A stretch of 64,000 nt of DNA, from assembly GCA_947623965.1 (NCBI GenBank), contig CANQIF010000003.1:124001-188000 (forward strand), given 5' to 3'. The position numbers and the translations under genes were made by a program. Below are positions 42,138-51,251 of this stretch, piece after piece. Within the stretch, counting starts at the first letter, position 1; each line of letters opens with the position of its first letter. Below the pieces are notes generated by a model. That model saw nothing but the letters and a program-made list of their open reading frames with translations, was not told where the DNA came from and searched no databases. Origin of the DNA: an uncultured Alistipes sp. (lineage in GTDB: Bacteria > Bacteroidota > Bacteroidia > Bacteroidales > Rikenellaceae).

Positions 42138-45100
42138 TTAGAAAGTGATGTTAAGACCGAATACGAACTGCTTGTAGGTCGGGAACGCGTCCGAACCGTT
42201 CGTCTCGGGATCGGCGTCGAGCTTGCGCAGGTTCTTGTCGAATGCGTAGATGAAGGGGTTGTAGCAGGTGGCGTAGAGACGCAGCCGCTCCATGCGGAGC
42301 TTGCGCGAGATGGCCTGCGGCAGGGTATAACCGAGGGTGATGTTCTTGATCTTGATGAACGAGCCGTCCACGATGTTGAACGAACCGAATCCGGCCGACT
42401 GCCGGTCGCCGACGCCCGGACGCGGGTAGTAGGCGCCCTGGTTGCCGGCCGTCCAGTAGTCGACGCCGGCGGGCTGGTTGCTCGTCACGCTCGCCTTGGC
42501 CGTGTAGCGGCCGATCAGATCGCTGGCGATCGTCTGGCCGGTACGGGCCATGACGTAGACGGTCAGGTCGAAGTTCTTGTAGGTGAACGTATTGTTCAAA
42601 CCGATGATCCAGTTCGGGTTGCTGTGGCCGAGAATCATCTGGTCCTTGTCGCCGTAATTGTGCACGCCGTTGTCGCTTACGCCCTCATCGTCCACGTTCG
42701 GAATGGTCTGGACCTTGACGAAGCCGGGTTCGCAGCCGTACTTCGCCGCCTCCTCCGCCTCATCGGTCCCCCAGATGCCGAGGTACTTGTACCCGTAAAT
42801 CGCGTGGATCGGCTGACCGACGAAAAGATTCTCCTTGACGATGTCGCCGTCGGGCAGCGATTCGATCTTCTCGCGGCTCCAGGTTACTGTCAGTGCGGTG
42901 TTCCATTTGAAGTTCTTCTTCTGGATCGTGCGGGCGTTCAGCGTCACCTCGATGCCGCGGTTGCTCGTCTCGGCGAGGTTCTGCCAGCTGCTCAGCGGCG
43001 AGCCCCAGCCCGTCAGACCCGACGTGATGGGCAGCGTGCGCTTGAAGAGCAGGCCGTCGGTCTTGGTCCGGAACCATTCGACCGTACCGTCGAGACGGCC
43101 CTTGAAGAGACCGAAGTCGAGGCCGACGTTCCAGTTGTGCGACTTCTCCCAGCTGATCGAACCGCCGAAGGTGCCCGTGTACTGGGTGAAAGCGACCGGT
43201 TCGCCGTCGATCGTGATGCCGCTGCCGGTATAGCTGTAGGTCTGCGTGGTGGTGGCGTAGGCGCCCATGCCGCCGGCATTGCCCGTTACACCGTAGCTGA
43301 CGCGCAGTTTGAGGTTGTCGAGCCAGTTCTCGGCCCCCTTCATGAACTTCTCGTCCGAAATGCGCCAGGCGAAGGCTGCAGAGGGGAAGCTGTCCCACTT
43401 GTCGCCCTCGGCGAACCACGATACGCCGTCCCAGCGGTTCGAGAAGCTGAAGAGGTATTTGCCCTTGTAGGAGTAGTTCAGACGCAGGGCGAAGCTCATT
43501 TGCTGCGTCTGCGAGAAATCGGAATAGATGTATCGGTTGCCCGAGGCGGTCGAGAGCATCTGATTGTAGCCCCACTTGTCGAGCCAGGTCACATCCTGGC
43601 CGCTGCCGCCGGCGATGGTCGATTCGTCCTGGCCCTTCTGCCACGAGGTGATGAACTGGGCGCCGACCGTGTGGTTTTCGGCGAAGGTGCGGTTGTAGGA
43701 GACGATGTTCTCCCAGATGTACTTCCACGCGTTGGCGTGCGTCTTCTCGGCCCAGGGCAGGGCTGCATAGGAGCGGGGGTTGGCCGAGGCGTTGAGGCCC
43801 CAGTACTCGCCGCGGCGCGAGTTCGAAAGACGGGCGCCGAACTGCGTCTTGAGGCTCAGCCCCTTGAGCGGCATGATCTCCAGATAGGCATTGGCGTTGA
43901 CGTAGGTCGAAATCGTGTTGTTCTTGAACTGTCCCGGGATGAAGTCGCCCATCGGCGTGTTTCGGCCGTCGATGTAGATGGGCCGGAAGTTCCCGTTCTC
44001 ATCGCGGGCTTCGCCGAGCGGGAAGGCGGTCAGCGCCCCCGTGAAAGTGTTCTGCACGCCGCGGTCGTGGTCCGTATAGGTAAGGTGCGACGAGAAGCCG
44101 GCGCGCGCCCAGGTGAAGATCTCCTGGTCGATGTTCATGCGCAGCTGGTACTGGTCGCGCTCCTCGTTGCGGAGCAGGCCCTGGTCGTTGGCATAGGAGG
44201 CCGAAGCGAAGACCTTCGTCTTGTCGTTGCCGCCCGTCACCGAAATGTTGTATTTCTGCGTCACGGCGGTGTGGCCGGCAGCCTCTTCCACCCAGTCGAT
44301 CCATTTGCCTTCGTTGTAGGCTTCGATATAGGCCTGGTTGCCGAGGAGGCTCGATATGTTGTCGGGTGCGGCTCCGTGCTGCACGGCATAGGCCTCGGAC
44401 TGGTAGGCGACCCACTCGGCGCCGGTCATGCCGTGCGTATAGTTGGGCGAGCCGCTGATGCCGTAGTACATATCGAGGTTCACGGTCGCCTTGCCCGCCT
44501 TGCCGCGCTTGGTGGTGATCATGACGACGCCGTTGGCACCGGCCGAACCGTAGATGGCCGTCGAGGAGGCGTCCTTCAGCACGTCGATCGACTCGATGTC
44601 CGAGGGGTTCACCTGGTCGTAGCTGCCGGGGAAGCCGTCGATGATGAAGAGCGGCTCGTTGCTGCCGTAGATCGAACGCGAACCGCGCAGCTGAATCTGC
44701 GGATTGTCGCCGATCTGGCCGCTGTTCTTCACGATATCCATACCGGCCACCTTGCCCTGGAGCGCCTCCATGGCGTTGCCCGTCGGGGCGATCGTGATGT
44801 CGCCGCTTTTCATCGAAGCGACGGCGCCCGTGAGGTCGCGTTTCTTGACCGTACCGTAGCCGATGACGACGACGTCGTCGAGCATGGCGACATCCTCCTC
44901 GAGCGTGACGGCGAGGTCGGTCTTGCCGGCCACGTCGATCTTCCGGCTCTTATAGCCGAGGAACGAGACCGTCAGCTGTGCCCGCGCCGGAACGTTGAGG
45001 GCGAACTTGCCGTCGATGCCCGTCGTCGTACCGTTGGTCGTACCCTCGACCACGACGCTCGCACCGATCACCGGTTCGCCCTTCGCATCGAGGACCGTAC

Positions 45101-45224
45101 CGGTAACGCGCTGCTGCGCGTACGAGCACACCGCAAAGGTCACGAAAGCGATCGCCAGCGATAGCCTCCGAACCCATTGCGCGAAGACATGATTCGTAGA
45201 AGTTTTTTTCATGTTTCCTGTCAT
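42138..45224 (-). CDS. SusC/RagA-type TonB-dependent receptor (SusC-B)
   Basis: 1028-residue outer-membrane transporter. The first ~137 residues (signal peptide, regulatory domain, VVVIGYGTVKKRDLTGAVAS) are essentially identical to SusC-A, including at the DNA level. From about residue 140 the plug and barrel are different (e.g. GDITIAPTGNAMEALQGKVAGMDIVKNSGQ). It ends FGLNITF. SusD-B follows directly. The promoter upstream lies in an invertible segment and points into the gene, so this pair is predicted to be expressed in the sequenced orientation. Confidence 0.96.
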   Translation of the reverse strand: MTGNMKKTSTNHVFAQWVRRLSLAIAFVTFAVCSYAQQRVTGTVLDAKGEPVIGASVVVEGTTNGTTTGIDGKFALNVPARAQLTVSFLGYKSRKIDVAGKTDLAVTLEEDVAMLDDVVVIGYGTVKKRDLTGAVASMKSGDITIAPTGNAMEALQGKVAGMDIVKNSGQIGDNPQIQLRGSRSIYGSNEPLFIIDGFPGSYDQVNPSDIESIDVLKDASSTAIYGSAGANGVVMITTKRGKAGKATVNLDMYYGISGSPNYTHGMTGAEWVAYQSEAYAVQHGAAPDNISSLLGNQAYIEAYNEGKWIDWVEEAAGHTAVTQKYNISVTGGNDKTKVFASASYANDQGLLRNEERDQYQLRMNIDQEIFTWARAGFSSHLTYTDHDRGVQNTFTGALTAFPLGEARDENGNFRPIYIDGRNTPMGDFIPGQFKNNTISTYVNANAYLEIMPLKGLSLKTQFGARLSNSRRGEYWGLNASANPRSYAALPWAEKTHANAWKYIWENIVSYNRTFAENHTVGAQFITSWQKGQDESTIAGGSGQDVTWLDKWGYNQMLSTASGNRYIYSDFSQTQQMSFALRLNYSYKGKYLFSFSNRWDGVSWFAEGDKWDSFPSAAFAWRISDEKFMKGAENWLDNLKLRVSYGVTGNAGGMGAYATTTQTYSYTGSGITIDGEPVAFTQYTGTFGGSISWEKSHNWNVGLDFGLFKGRLDGTVEWFRTKTDGLLFKRTLPITSGLTGWGSPLSSWQNLAETSNRGIEVTLNARTIQKKNFKWNTALTVTWSREKIESLPDGDIVKENLFVGQPIHAIYGYKYLGIWGTDEAEEAAKYGCEPGFVKVQTIPNVDDEGVSDNGVHNYGDKDQMILGHSNPNWIIGLNNTFTYKNFDLTVYVMARTGQTIASDLIGRYTAKASVTSNQPAGVDYWTAGNQGAYYPRPGVGDRQSAGFGSFNIVDGSFIKIKNITLGYTLPQAISRKLRMERLRLYATCYNPFIYAFDKNLRKLDADPETNGSDAFPTYKQFVFGLNITF

Positions 45225-45236
45225 TTAGTTGTTAGA
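44854..45236 (-). repeat. Right copy of 383-bp perfect inverted repeat (SusC-B 5' end)
   Basis: Reverse complement of 19235-19617 without a mismatch, extending to about 44815 with a single substitution at 44853. Confidence 0.9.
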
Positions 45237-45285
45237 TTGTTGATTGATTGGGTTTTATCTCGTTTTATGAAAACGATTCATTCGG

Positions 45286-45476
45286 TTTTGGGGTTAAAAA
45301 GATTATACAAAATTAACATTAATTTTCGAAAGAGCAAACAAATCCAGCTCATTCCGCATAAAAAAGCCTTTCGGTCTGCGGTGCCGCTGGAAAGCCAGCA
45401 GGGTGGAAAATCGACCGGAAAAAGGGCTCCGATCGCCCGGGCGGACGGGTGCCGGATGATCTTTTTAACCCCAAAA
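45286..45476. other. Predicted invertible promoter segment upstream of SusC-B (ON)
   Basis: Inverted repeats TTTTGGGGTTAAAAAG (45286-45301) and CTTTTTAACCCCAAAA (45461-45476), extended to 18 bp inward by AT, enclose about 155 bp. On the minus strand a promoter TTTG (45338-45335), 19-bp spacer, TAATTTTG (45315-45308) ends 4-6 bp before the repeat and points into SusC-B. The geometry matches the SusC-A segment in the opposite state. The leader after the repeat is similar in sequence to that of SusC-A. Confidence 0.8.
45308..45338 (-). promoter_or_regulatory. Promoter inside the SusC-B invertible segment
   Basis: TTTG-N19-TAATTTTG on the minus strand, facing SusC-B, about 85 nt from its ATG. 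Confidence 0.75.
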
Positions 45477-45478
45477 GT

Positions 45479-45517
45479 GAAGCGGGGAGGTCCGGAAAAT
45501 CCGGACCTCCCCGCTTC
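45479..45517. other. Perfect 18-bp-stem hairpin beside the SusC-B switch
   Basis: GAAGCGGGGAGGTCCGGA and its exact complement are separated by AAA. It lies 2 bp outside the distal inversion site and has no T-tract on either strand. It may block transcripts leaving the segment in its OFF state. Confidence 0.7.
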
Positions 45518-45539
45518 GCAATCGTCGGCCGCCGCCGAC

Positions 45540-45572
45540 AAAAAAAAGCCGCACCCCCGAAAGGGTGCGGCT
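45540..45572 (-). terminator. Rho-independent terminator after SusD-C
   Basis: Perfect stem AGCCGCACCC/GGGTGCGGCT, loop of six, followed on the minus strand by eight T residues, about 20 bp after the SusD-C stop. Confidence 0.9.
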
Positions 45573-45594
45573 CCGGTATTCCCGGCGGGCGGGG

Positions 45595-47883
45595 TTACTC
45601 CTCGGCTGCGGGGTCGAAAGTGCCGTTGGCGCCGGCATTCTTCGAATCCTCCCAACCTACGGTCTGCGGCAGGGTCGGGTTGGCATCCTGGTTGCCCTGC
45701 GTCAGGCCGAAGAAGTAGTAGCGCGGCTTCCACGTCATCGTCAGCTGTGCGTTGTTCGAATCGTAGGCGTCGCCCTTCTTCGTCTTGCGGACGAGGTACT
45801 TGTCGTAGAACTCCTTCAGGTGGTCGAGCTGCTCGGCCAGCGGCTGCGTCTTGATGGCGCTCTCGCTCAGGTCGACGGCATAGGCGTCACGCTCGGCGCG
45901 CGTCAGACCGCCCATGTTCGCCTTCAGAACCGGGTCGGGGTTCGCATTCTCGCGCTCGGCGGGCGTTGCTCCCGTCACTTTCCACTCGCGGCCGCTCGTG
46001 CCGTCCGTGTAGTTGTACTGGTCCTTCAGGCGGAACTCCATGTTCTCGCGGCGGGTGCCGACGGGCGATTTGAAGCCCAGCCAGGTCAGCGTGTTGCCGC
46101 CCCAGCCCGTCAGCGCGCGGCCGCCGATCGCAGCGAAGCCCGTACCGCCGTCGTAGAGCAGCCAGCGGCGCATATCCTCGGCGCGCTTGCCCTCGTAGGC
46201 GAACTCGATCTGGCGCTCGTAGAGGATTGCCGCCATGCAGGCCTGCTGGTCGCCCGACAGGCTGTTCTGCAGACCGTAGCTGGCGCCGCTGTGCTGGCCG
46301 TCCTCGGCCTTGTAGCCGGCGCGGGCGCGGATGCGCTGCAGCTGGGCCACGGCCTCCGGCATGTGGTTCGTCATGCAGGCCGCCTCGGCGAAGTTGAGCA
46401 GCACCTCGGCGTAGCGAATCTCGAAGGTCGAGGTCTGGTTGCAGCGGAAGCCGATTTGCTTGCCTGAAGTCATGAATTTGTAATTCGGGGACGCATTCAC
46501 GTCGAGGTCATCCGAGAACTTGCGGATGTACATGCCCTTCGCGTTGGCGAGCAGGTTGTCGGCACCCCAGCAGTCGCCCGACGTCACGTCGTTGTACTTG
46601 GCCGGATCGTTGTACCAGACATAGTTCCAAAGCACGTACTTTTCACCCGTGTAGGGGTTGCAGGTTTCCCCGTTATCCGAGTTCGGGTTGCCCTGGAAGC
46701 GCCAGTAGACGCCCGGGAAGGCGAAGGTGCGGTAGAAGCGCGGGTCGCGGTTCAGGAAGGGATGCTCGGCGTCGTAGGAAATCGACGAAGCATCCAGTTT
46801 GCTGTAGGCATCGTAGGTAGCCGGACGCTTGCCGTCGCTCATCGGGAAGAGATCGACGATCGCAGCCGAAGGAACCTTTCCGTTGTTGCCCAGCGTGTTG
46901 GCCGGACGGGCCCCCTGCTCCCAAAGGTTGTTGCGCTGGTAGTCGGGCGACTGGTCGGGAAGGTGCGTGTTGTAACGCGTCACGTAGATGCCCTCGACGC
47001 TGTTGGCCAGATCGAGGAAGGTCATGGCCCAGCCCGAACCGTTCACGCCCGGATTACCCTCGTAGGCGAGGCCGAAACCGCAGGAATTGATCGTGTTGAG
47101 GGCCTCCTTCTGGAAGTTGTAAGCATCTTCCCAGCGCTGCGGGTCGTTCGAGCGGTTGAAGAGCGGGCTGGCCCAGAGGTTCAGCACGCGGCCCTTCAGC
47201 GCCAGCGCCGTGGCGGTCGTCACCTTGCCGTAGTCGGTCGTGCTCCAGCGCCCTTCGACGGTCTTTTTGTGAAGCATCGCAGCGGCCTTGTCCAGATCCT
47301 CGCAGATGAAGCCGATGCACTCCTTGGTCGTCGAACGCGGCGTGACGGAGCCGGCGACGGGATCCTGCACGGTCGTTACGTAGGGGACACCGCCGTAGTA
47401 GCGGACGAGGTAGTAGTAGCACCAGGCGCGGAAGAAGTAGGCCTGCCCCAGCAGCTCGTCCTTCTCGTCCTGCGACAGCGTGCTGCCCTCGATGCCCTCG
47501 ATGGCGTCGTTCACGTTGCGGATGCGCTGGTAGGCGTAGGTGAAGTAGTCGGGGCACTGGCTGTTGCCGCTCATCGTGTTGAGGTCCTTCTGCGGATCGA
47601 CGAAGGGGCTGAAACCGGTATACTCCTCGGTCGCCTGCGAGTGCTCGTCGGCGTAGCCCATCGAGGGAAACTGATAGGTGCGCGACGCCTGGATGTTCGG
47701 GTTGCAGGCCTGGTAGAGGTCGCTGATGCGGGCGTTGGCCGAGCTGTAATAGTTGTAGATTTCCTTATTCTCCGTGTCGTAGTTCCTCTTCTCCTGGAGG
47801 AAGTCGTCGCTGCAGGCGGCGAGTGCTGCGGCCGACGTCAGCACGAGACCGAGAACCAGTTTGGAATTTATGATCTGTTTCAT
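45595..47883 (-). CDS. SusD/RagB-type glycan-binding lipoprotein (SusD-C)
   Basis: 762-residue surface lipoprotein starting MKQIINSKLVLGLVLTSAAALAAC. The ATG at 47883 is preferred to an upstream TTG-type frame extension. SusD landmarks: YNYYSSANARISDLYQACNP, LLGQAYFFRAWCYYYLVRYYGGVPYVTTV, FEIRYAEVLLNFAEAAC and LYERQIEFAYEGKRAEDMRRWLLYDGG. It is longer than SusD-A/B and clearly paralogous to SusD-D. It is the last gene of the leftward operon DUF5123/SusC-C/SusD-C and lies 18 bp after SusC-C. Confidence 0.95.
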   Translation of the reverse strand: MKQIINSKLVLGLVLTSAAALAACSDDFLQEKRNYDTENKEIYNYYSSANARISDLYQACNPNIQASRTYQFPSMGYADEHSQATEEYTGFSPFVDPQKDLNTMSGNSQCPDYFTYAYQRIRNVNDAIEGIEGSTLSQDEKDELLGQAYFFRAWCYYYLVRYYGGVPYVTTVQDPVAGSVTPRSTTKECIGFICEDLDKAAAMLHKKTVEGRWSTTDYGKVTTATALALKGRVLNLWASPLFNRSNDPQRWEDAYNFQKEALNTINSCGFGLAYEGNPGVNGSGWAMTFLDLANSVEGIYVTRYNTHLPDQSPDYQRNNLWEQGARPANTLGNNGKVPSAAIVDLFPMSDGKRPATYDAYSKLDASSISYDAEHPFLNRDPRFYRTFAFPGVYWRFQGNPNSDNGETCNPYTGEKYVLWNYVWYNDPAKYNDVTSGDCWGADNLLANAKGMYIRKFSDDLDVNASPNYKFMTSGKQIGFRCNQTSTFEIRYAEVLLNFAEAACMTNHMPEAVAQLQRIRARAGYKAEDGQHSGASYGLQNSLSGDQQACMAAILYERQIEFAYEGKRAEDMRRWLLYDGGTGFAAIGGRALTGWGGNTLTWLGFKSPVGTRRENMEFRLKDQYNYTDGTSGREWKVTGATPAERENANPDPVLKANMGGLTRAERDAYAVDLSESAIKTQPLAEQLDHLKEFYDKYLVRKTKKGDAYDSNNAQLTMTWKPRYYFFGLTQGNQDANPTLPQTVGWEDSKNAGANGTFDPAAEE

Positions 47884-47901
47884 ACTCGTTGTTCGTTTCA
47901 A

Positions 47902-50900
47902 TTAGAAGGTTACATTCAGACCGACCGTGAACTTGCGCAGCGTCGGGTAGGCGCCGTAGCCCATCATCGGGTCGATGAAGTTGTCGGGATAGGGGTTGTA
48001 GAGGCTCCAGAGGTTCTGGCCCGTCACGTTGATGCGGCACGACGAGATGCCGATCTTGTTCATCCACTTCTGCGGCAGCGTGTAGGCCAGCGTCAGACGG
48101 TTGAGCGTCACGCGGGTGCCGCTTACGCGCCAGAAGGTCGAGACCTTGCTGTTCACGTCGGCATAGCGGAGGTTCGGATAGTGGCCGTCGAGATTCTGGG
48201 CCACCGTCAGGTTGCCCGCCCCGTCGTAGATGTCCTGGTAGACGAACATGTTGTCCGGATTCCAGAACGAGGGCATGTTGAGGTATTCGAGGGTGTTCCA
48301 GCCCGAGTTGGTGCCGTCCGTCGGGTTGAGGGCCGACGAGGGGATCGTGCTGTAGCCGCCCCACGAGGCGTTGATCTGCGCCGTCAGCGAGAGACCCTTC
48401 CACTCGGCGTTGAGGTTCAGCGTGATGTGGTAGGGGTTGGCGCGGTTCGAGAGACGCACGAGGTCGTCGCTGTCGTTGATGTTGCCGTCGGGACCGAGGT
48501 AGGTGCCGTCAGGCTGCATGGCGCTGCGGATATCCTTGTAGATCAGCATACCGGGACGCATCTGGTCCTTCGTCTTGCCGAGGTAGGAGGTGATGTTGTA
48601 CTTCTCGAAGTACTCCTCGATATCCTGGAACGAACGGAACATGCCGATGCACTGCAGACCCCACGTACCCATGTCGGTGCGGTGGCCCTTGTAGACCGAG
48701 CGGTAGAGGTTCGAGGTCGGCCAGTCCATCTCGAGGACCTTGTTGTCCGAATAGCCCGTGTTGAGCTGGATGCGGTACTTGAAGTCCTTGCCGATGCGGT
48801 CGCGCCACGTAGCCGAGAACTCGACGCCGTAGCTGTCCATTTTGCCGTAGTTCTGGTCGGCCGATGCAGCACCCACGGTGCCCGGAACCGAGCCCTTGTA
48901 CTTGAGCAGCATGTCGCGGTCCCAGACGTAGTAACCCTCGATCGTGAAGCCGAGGCGGTTGTTCAGGATGTTCCAGTCGATACCGATATTGCCCTTGTAG
49001 GACTTGTCCCACTTGACGCCGCGGTTCACGGCGCTGCCCTGCTGGAAGTGGTTGCCGGCGGGGCCGTCGATACCGAAGACGCCGCCCTTGTCGCCTGCCA
49101 TCTGGTAGGTCTGCATCCACTGCCATGCGGCGATGTTGTCACGACCGGTCAGACCGAACGAAGCGCGCAGCTTGAGGAAGTCGACCCACTTCACGTTGTC
49201 GGCGAACCAGTTCTCCTTCGAAATAACCCAGCCGGCCGAGAGCGAGGGGAAGTAGCCCCAGTAGTTCTCGGGGGCGAACTTCGTCGAGGCGTCCGAACGG
49301 ATCAGGAACTCGAGCAGGTATTTGTCGTCGTAAGCGTAGTTCAGACGGCCGACGTAGGAGAGGGTGCCCGACTCGGAGCGGCCCCACGTCGAAGAGGTGG
49401 TCTTGTCGCCGGCGATCGCCGTGTTCAGCGAGTTCGACTGGCCGTTCGAGAACTCGTAGGGGTTGATACCCTCGGCGTGTACGTTCTCGTATTCCGACTC
49501 GGTCTTCTCGATCGAGAAGAGGGCGCTTACGGAGTGCTTGCCGAAGTCGCGGGCGTAGCTGGCGGTGAAGTTGAGCTGGTAGTTGTCCGAGCGGGTCATA
49601 TCGCGCTGGATGTAGCCGCCGTCCTTGCCGTTCGAGATCTTGCCGCCGTGGGCCAGCGTGAAATTGTCCTCGGCCAGCAGCACATCGTTGTAATACTGTT
49701 CGCTGCCCTCCGTCGGAGTATAGAGGTGCTTGCCGCTGCCGGCGCGCTCGACGAGCTTGTAGAGGCTGAACTGGGTGCCCATTTCGTTGCTCTTCGTGGT
49801 CGAGATGGCCTTCGAGTAGCTCAGCCGCAGGTTCAGCCCCTTCAGAATGCGGCTCCAGCCGAAGTTGTACTCCAAGGCGCCGTTGATGTAGGTGTTCTGC
49901 GACATGCTGCTCATGTAGTCGCTCGAATTCTGGAGGTAGCCGTAGTTGTAGCACTGCGTGGCGTTGAGCTCCTCGTTCGAGATGCCGTAGGCGGCGATGG
50001 GCTTGCCGTCGATCTCCTCGGGAATGTACTGCGGGTGGGTGAGCAGCATGGCGTAGTCGCGCTCCGCCGAACTGCTCTGCACCTTCATGAGGGGCTTGTT
50101 CGTCTTGCCGTAGTCGCCCGATACCTGCAGACTGGCCTTCAGGTACTTGCTGACCTTGACGTCGACGCCGGCGCGGAAGTTCCAGCGGTCGTAGTCGAGC
50201 TTGCCGAGGTTACCGTCCTGGTTGAAGTAGGAGATGTTGGCGAAGTAGCTGGCGGCCTCCGTGGCGCCCGAGATGTTGAGGCTGTGCTGGTGCGTAACGG
50301 CCGTCTTCCAATACTTGTCGAGCAGGTCGTAGTGCAGCCCGCGCATCGCCTCCAACTCGTCGGCCTGGAAGATGTCGTAGGTGGGGTTGAGGTCGAGCTC
50401 CGTGGGGTCGGCGAAGCGCACGGCGTTCCACAGGCGGCCATAGTTATAGGTGCTCAGCATCTTGGGGGTCGCTACGGCGTCGGTGATACCCACCGTGCCG
50501 CTGTAGGAGATCTTCGGCGCGCCGAGCTTGCCCTTCTTGGTCGTCACGAGGATGACGCCGCCGGCGGCACGCGAACCGTAGACGGCGGCCGAGGCATCCT
50601 TCAGCACCGAGATCGACTCGATCGAGGCGGGGTCGAGGTTGTTGAAGGCCGAGGCGTTGAGGATGAAGCCGTCGATGACGTAGAGAGGCGACACGCCGCC
50701 CGAGATCAGATCGCCGTTGTTGCGGATCGTGATCGAGGCGCTCTCGCCCGGGCGGGCTTCACCGCCGCTGACCGAGACGCCGTTCATGAGGCCCGAGAGG
50801 GCGGTGGCGAGGTTGCCCGTCGAGATGTCGGCGATGTCGTCCATCGGGACGCTGGCGACCGAACCGGTCATGTGGGCCTTTTTCTGGACGCCGTAACCGA

Positions 50901-51222
50901 CGACGACGACCTCTTCGATCTGCTGCTTGTCCTCCTTGAGGACGACGTTGGCGGCGGTGCTCAGGTCGGCGACCGTCTCGGGAATGTAGCCGAGGAACGA
51001 GATCTCCAGCTCTCCCTTGGCCGGCACGGCGAGCTGGAATTTGCCGTCGACGCCGGTCGTCGTACCGATGGTGGTTCCCTTCACGATGACCGAGGCGCCG
51101 ATCACCGGCTGACCCGCTTCATCGACGACGGTACCCTGTACCGTCTGCTGCGCCCAGGCCGACACGGATGCGAAGAGCGCGAGCAGGCTGAGGCAAAGGC
51201 TGTATATGAAATTTTTCTTCAT
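47902..51222 (-). CDS. SusC/RagA-type TonB-dependent receptor (SusC-C)
   Basis: 1106-residue transporter: signal peptide (LLALFASVSAWAQ), regulatory domain GTVVDEAGQPVIGASVIVKG to EISFLGYIPE, TonB-box region EEVVVVGYGVQKKAHMTGSVASVPMDDI, plug with SGGVSPLYVIDGF and VLKDASAAVYGSRAAGGVILV, then barrel ending VGLNVTF. It is a paralogue of SusC-D throughout, but they are not identical. It partners SusD-C. It lies 29 bp after the DUF5123-type gene, and no promoter facing this operon was found in the intergenic region. Confidence 0.95.
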   Translation of the reverse strand: MKKNFIYSLCLSLLALFASVSAWAQQTVQGTVVDEAGQPVIGASVIVKGTTIGTTTGVDGKFQLAVPAKGELEISFLGYIPETVADLSTAANVVLKEDKQQIEEVVVVGYGVQKKAHMTGSVASVPMDDIADISTGNLATALSGLMNGVSVSGGEARPGESASITIRNNGDLISGGVSPLYVIDGFILNASAFNNLDPASIESISVLKDASAAVYGSRAAGGVILVTTKKGKLGAPKISYSGTVGITDAVATPKMLSTYNYGRLWNAVRFADPTELDLNPTYDIFQADELEAMRGLHYDLLDKYWKTAVTHQHSLNISGATEAASYFANISYFNQDGNLGKLDYDRWNFRAGVDVKVSKYLKASLQVSGDYGKTNKPLMKVQSSSAERDYAMLLTHPQYIPEEIDGKPIAAYGISNEELNATQCYNYGYLQNSSDYMSSMSQNTYINGALEYNFGWSRILKGLNLRLSYSKAISTTKSNEMGTQFSLYKLVERAGSGKHLYTPTEGSEQYYNDVLLAEDNFTLAHGGKISNGKDGGYIQRDMTRSDNYQLNFTASYARDFGKHSVSALFSIEKTESEYENVHAEGINPYEFSNGQSNSLNTAIAGDKTTSSTWGRSESGTLSYVGRLNYAYDDKYLLEFLIRSDASTKFAPENYWGYFPSLSAGWVISKENWFADNVKWVDFLKLRASFGLTGRDNIAAWQWMQTYQMAGDKGGVFGIDGPAGNHFQQGSAVNRGVKWDKSYKGNIGIDWNILNNRLGFTIEGYYVWDRDMLLKYKGSVPGTVGAASADQNYGKMDSYGVEFSATWRDRIGKDFKYRIQLNTGYSDNKVLEMDWPTSNLYRSVYKGHRTDMGTWGLQCIGMFRSFQDIEEYFEKYNITSYLGKTKDQMRPGMLIYKDIRSAMQPDGTYLGPDGNINDSDDLVRLSNRANPYHITLNLNAEWKGLSLTAQINASWGGYSTIPSSALNPTDGTNSGWNTLEYLNMPSFWNPDNMFVYQDIYDGAGNLTVAQNLDGHYPNLRYADVNSKVSTFWRVSGTRVTLNRLTLAYTLPQKWMNKIGISSCRINVTGQNLWSLYNPYPDNFIDPMMGYGAYPTLRKFTVGLNVTF

Positions 51223-51251
51223 ACGTTCTGTGTTTCTTGTTTAGTGGGTTA

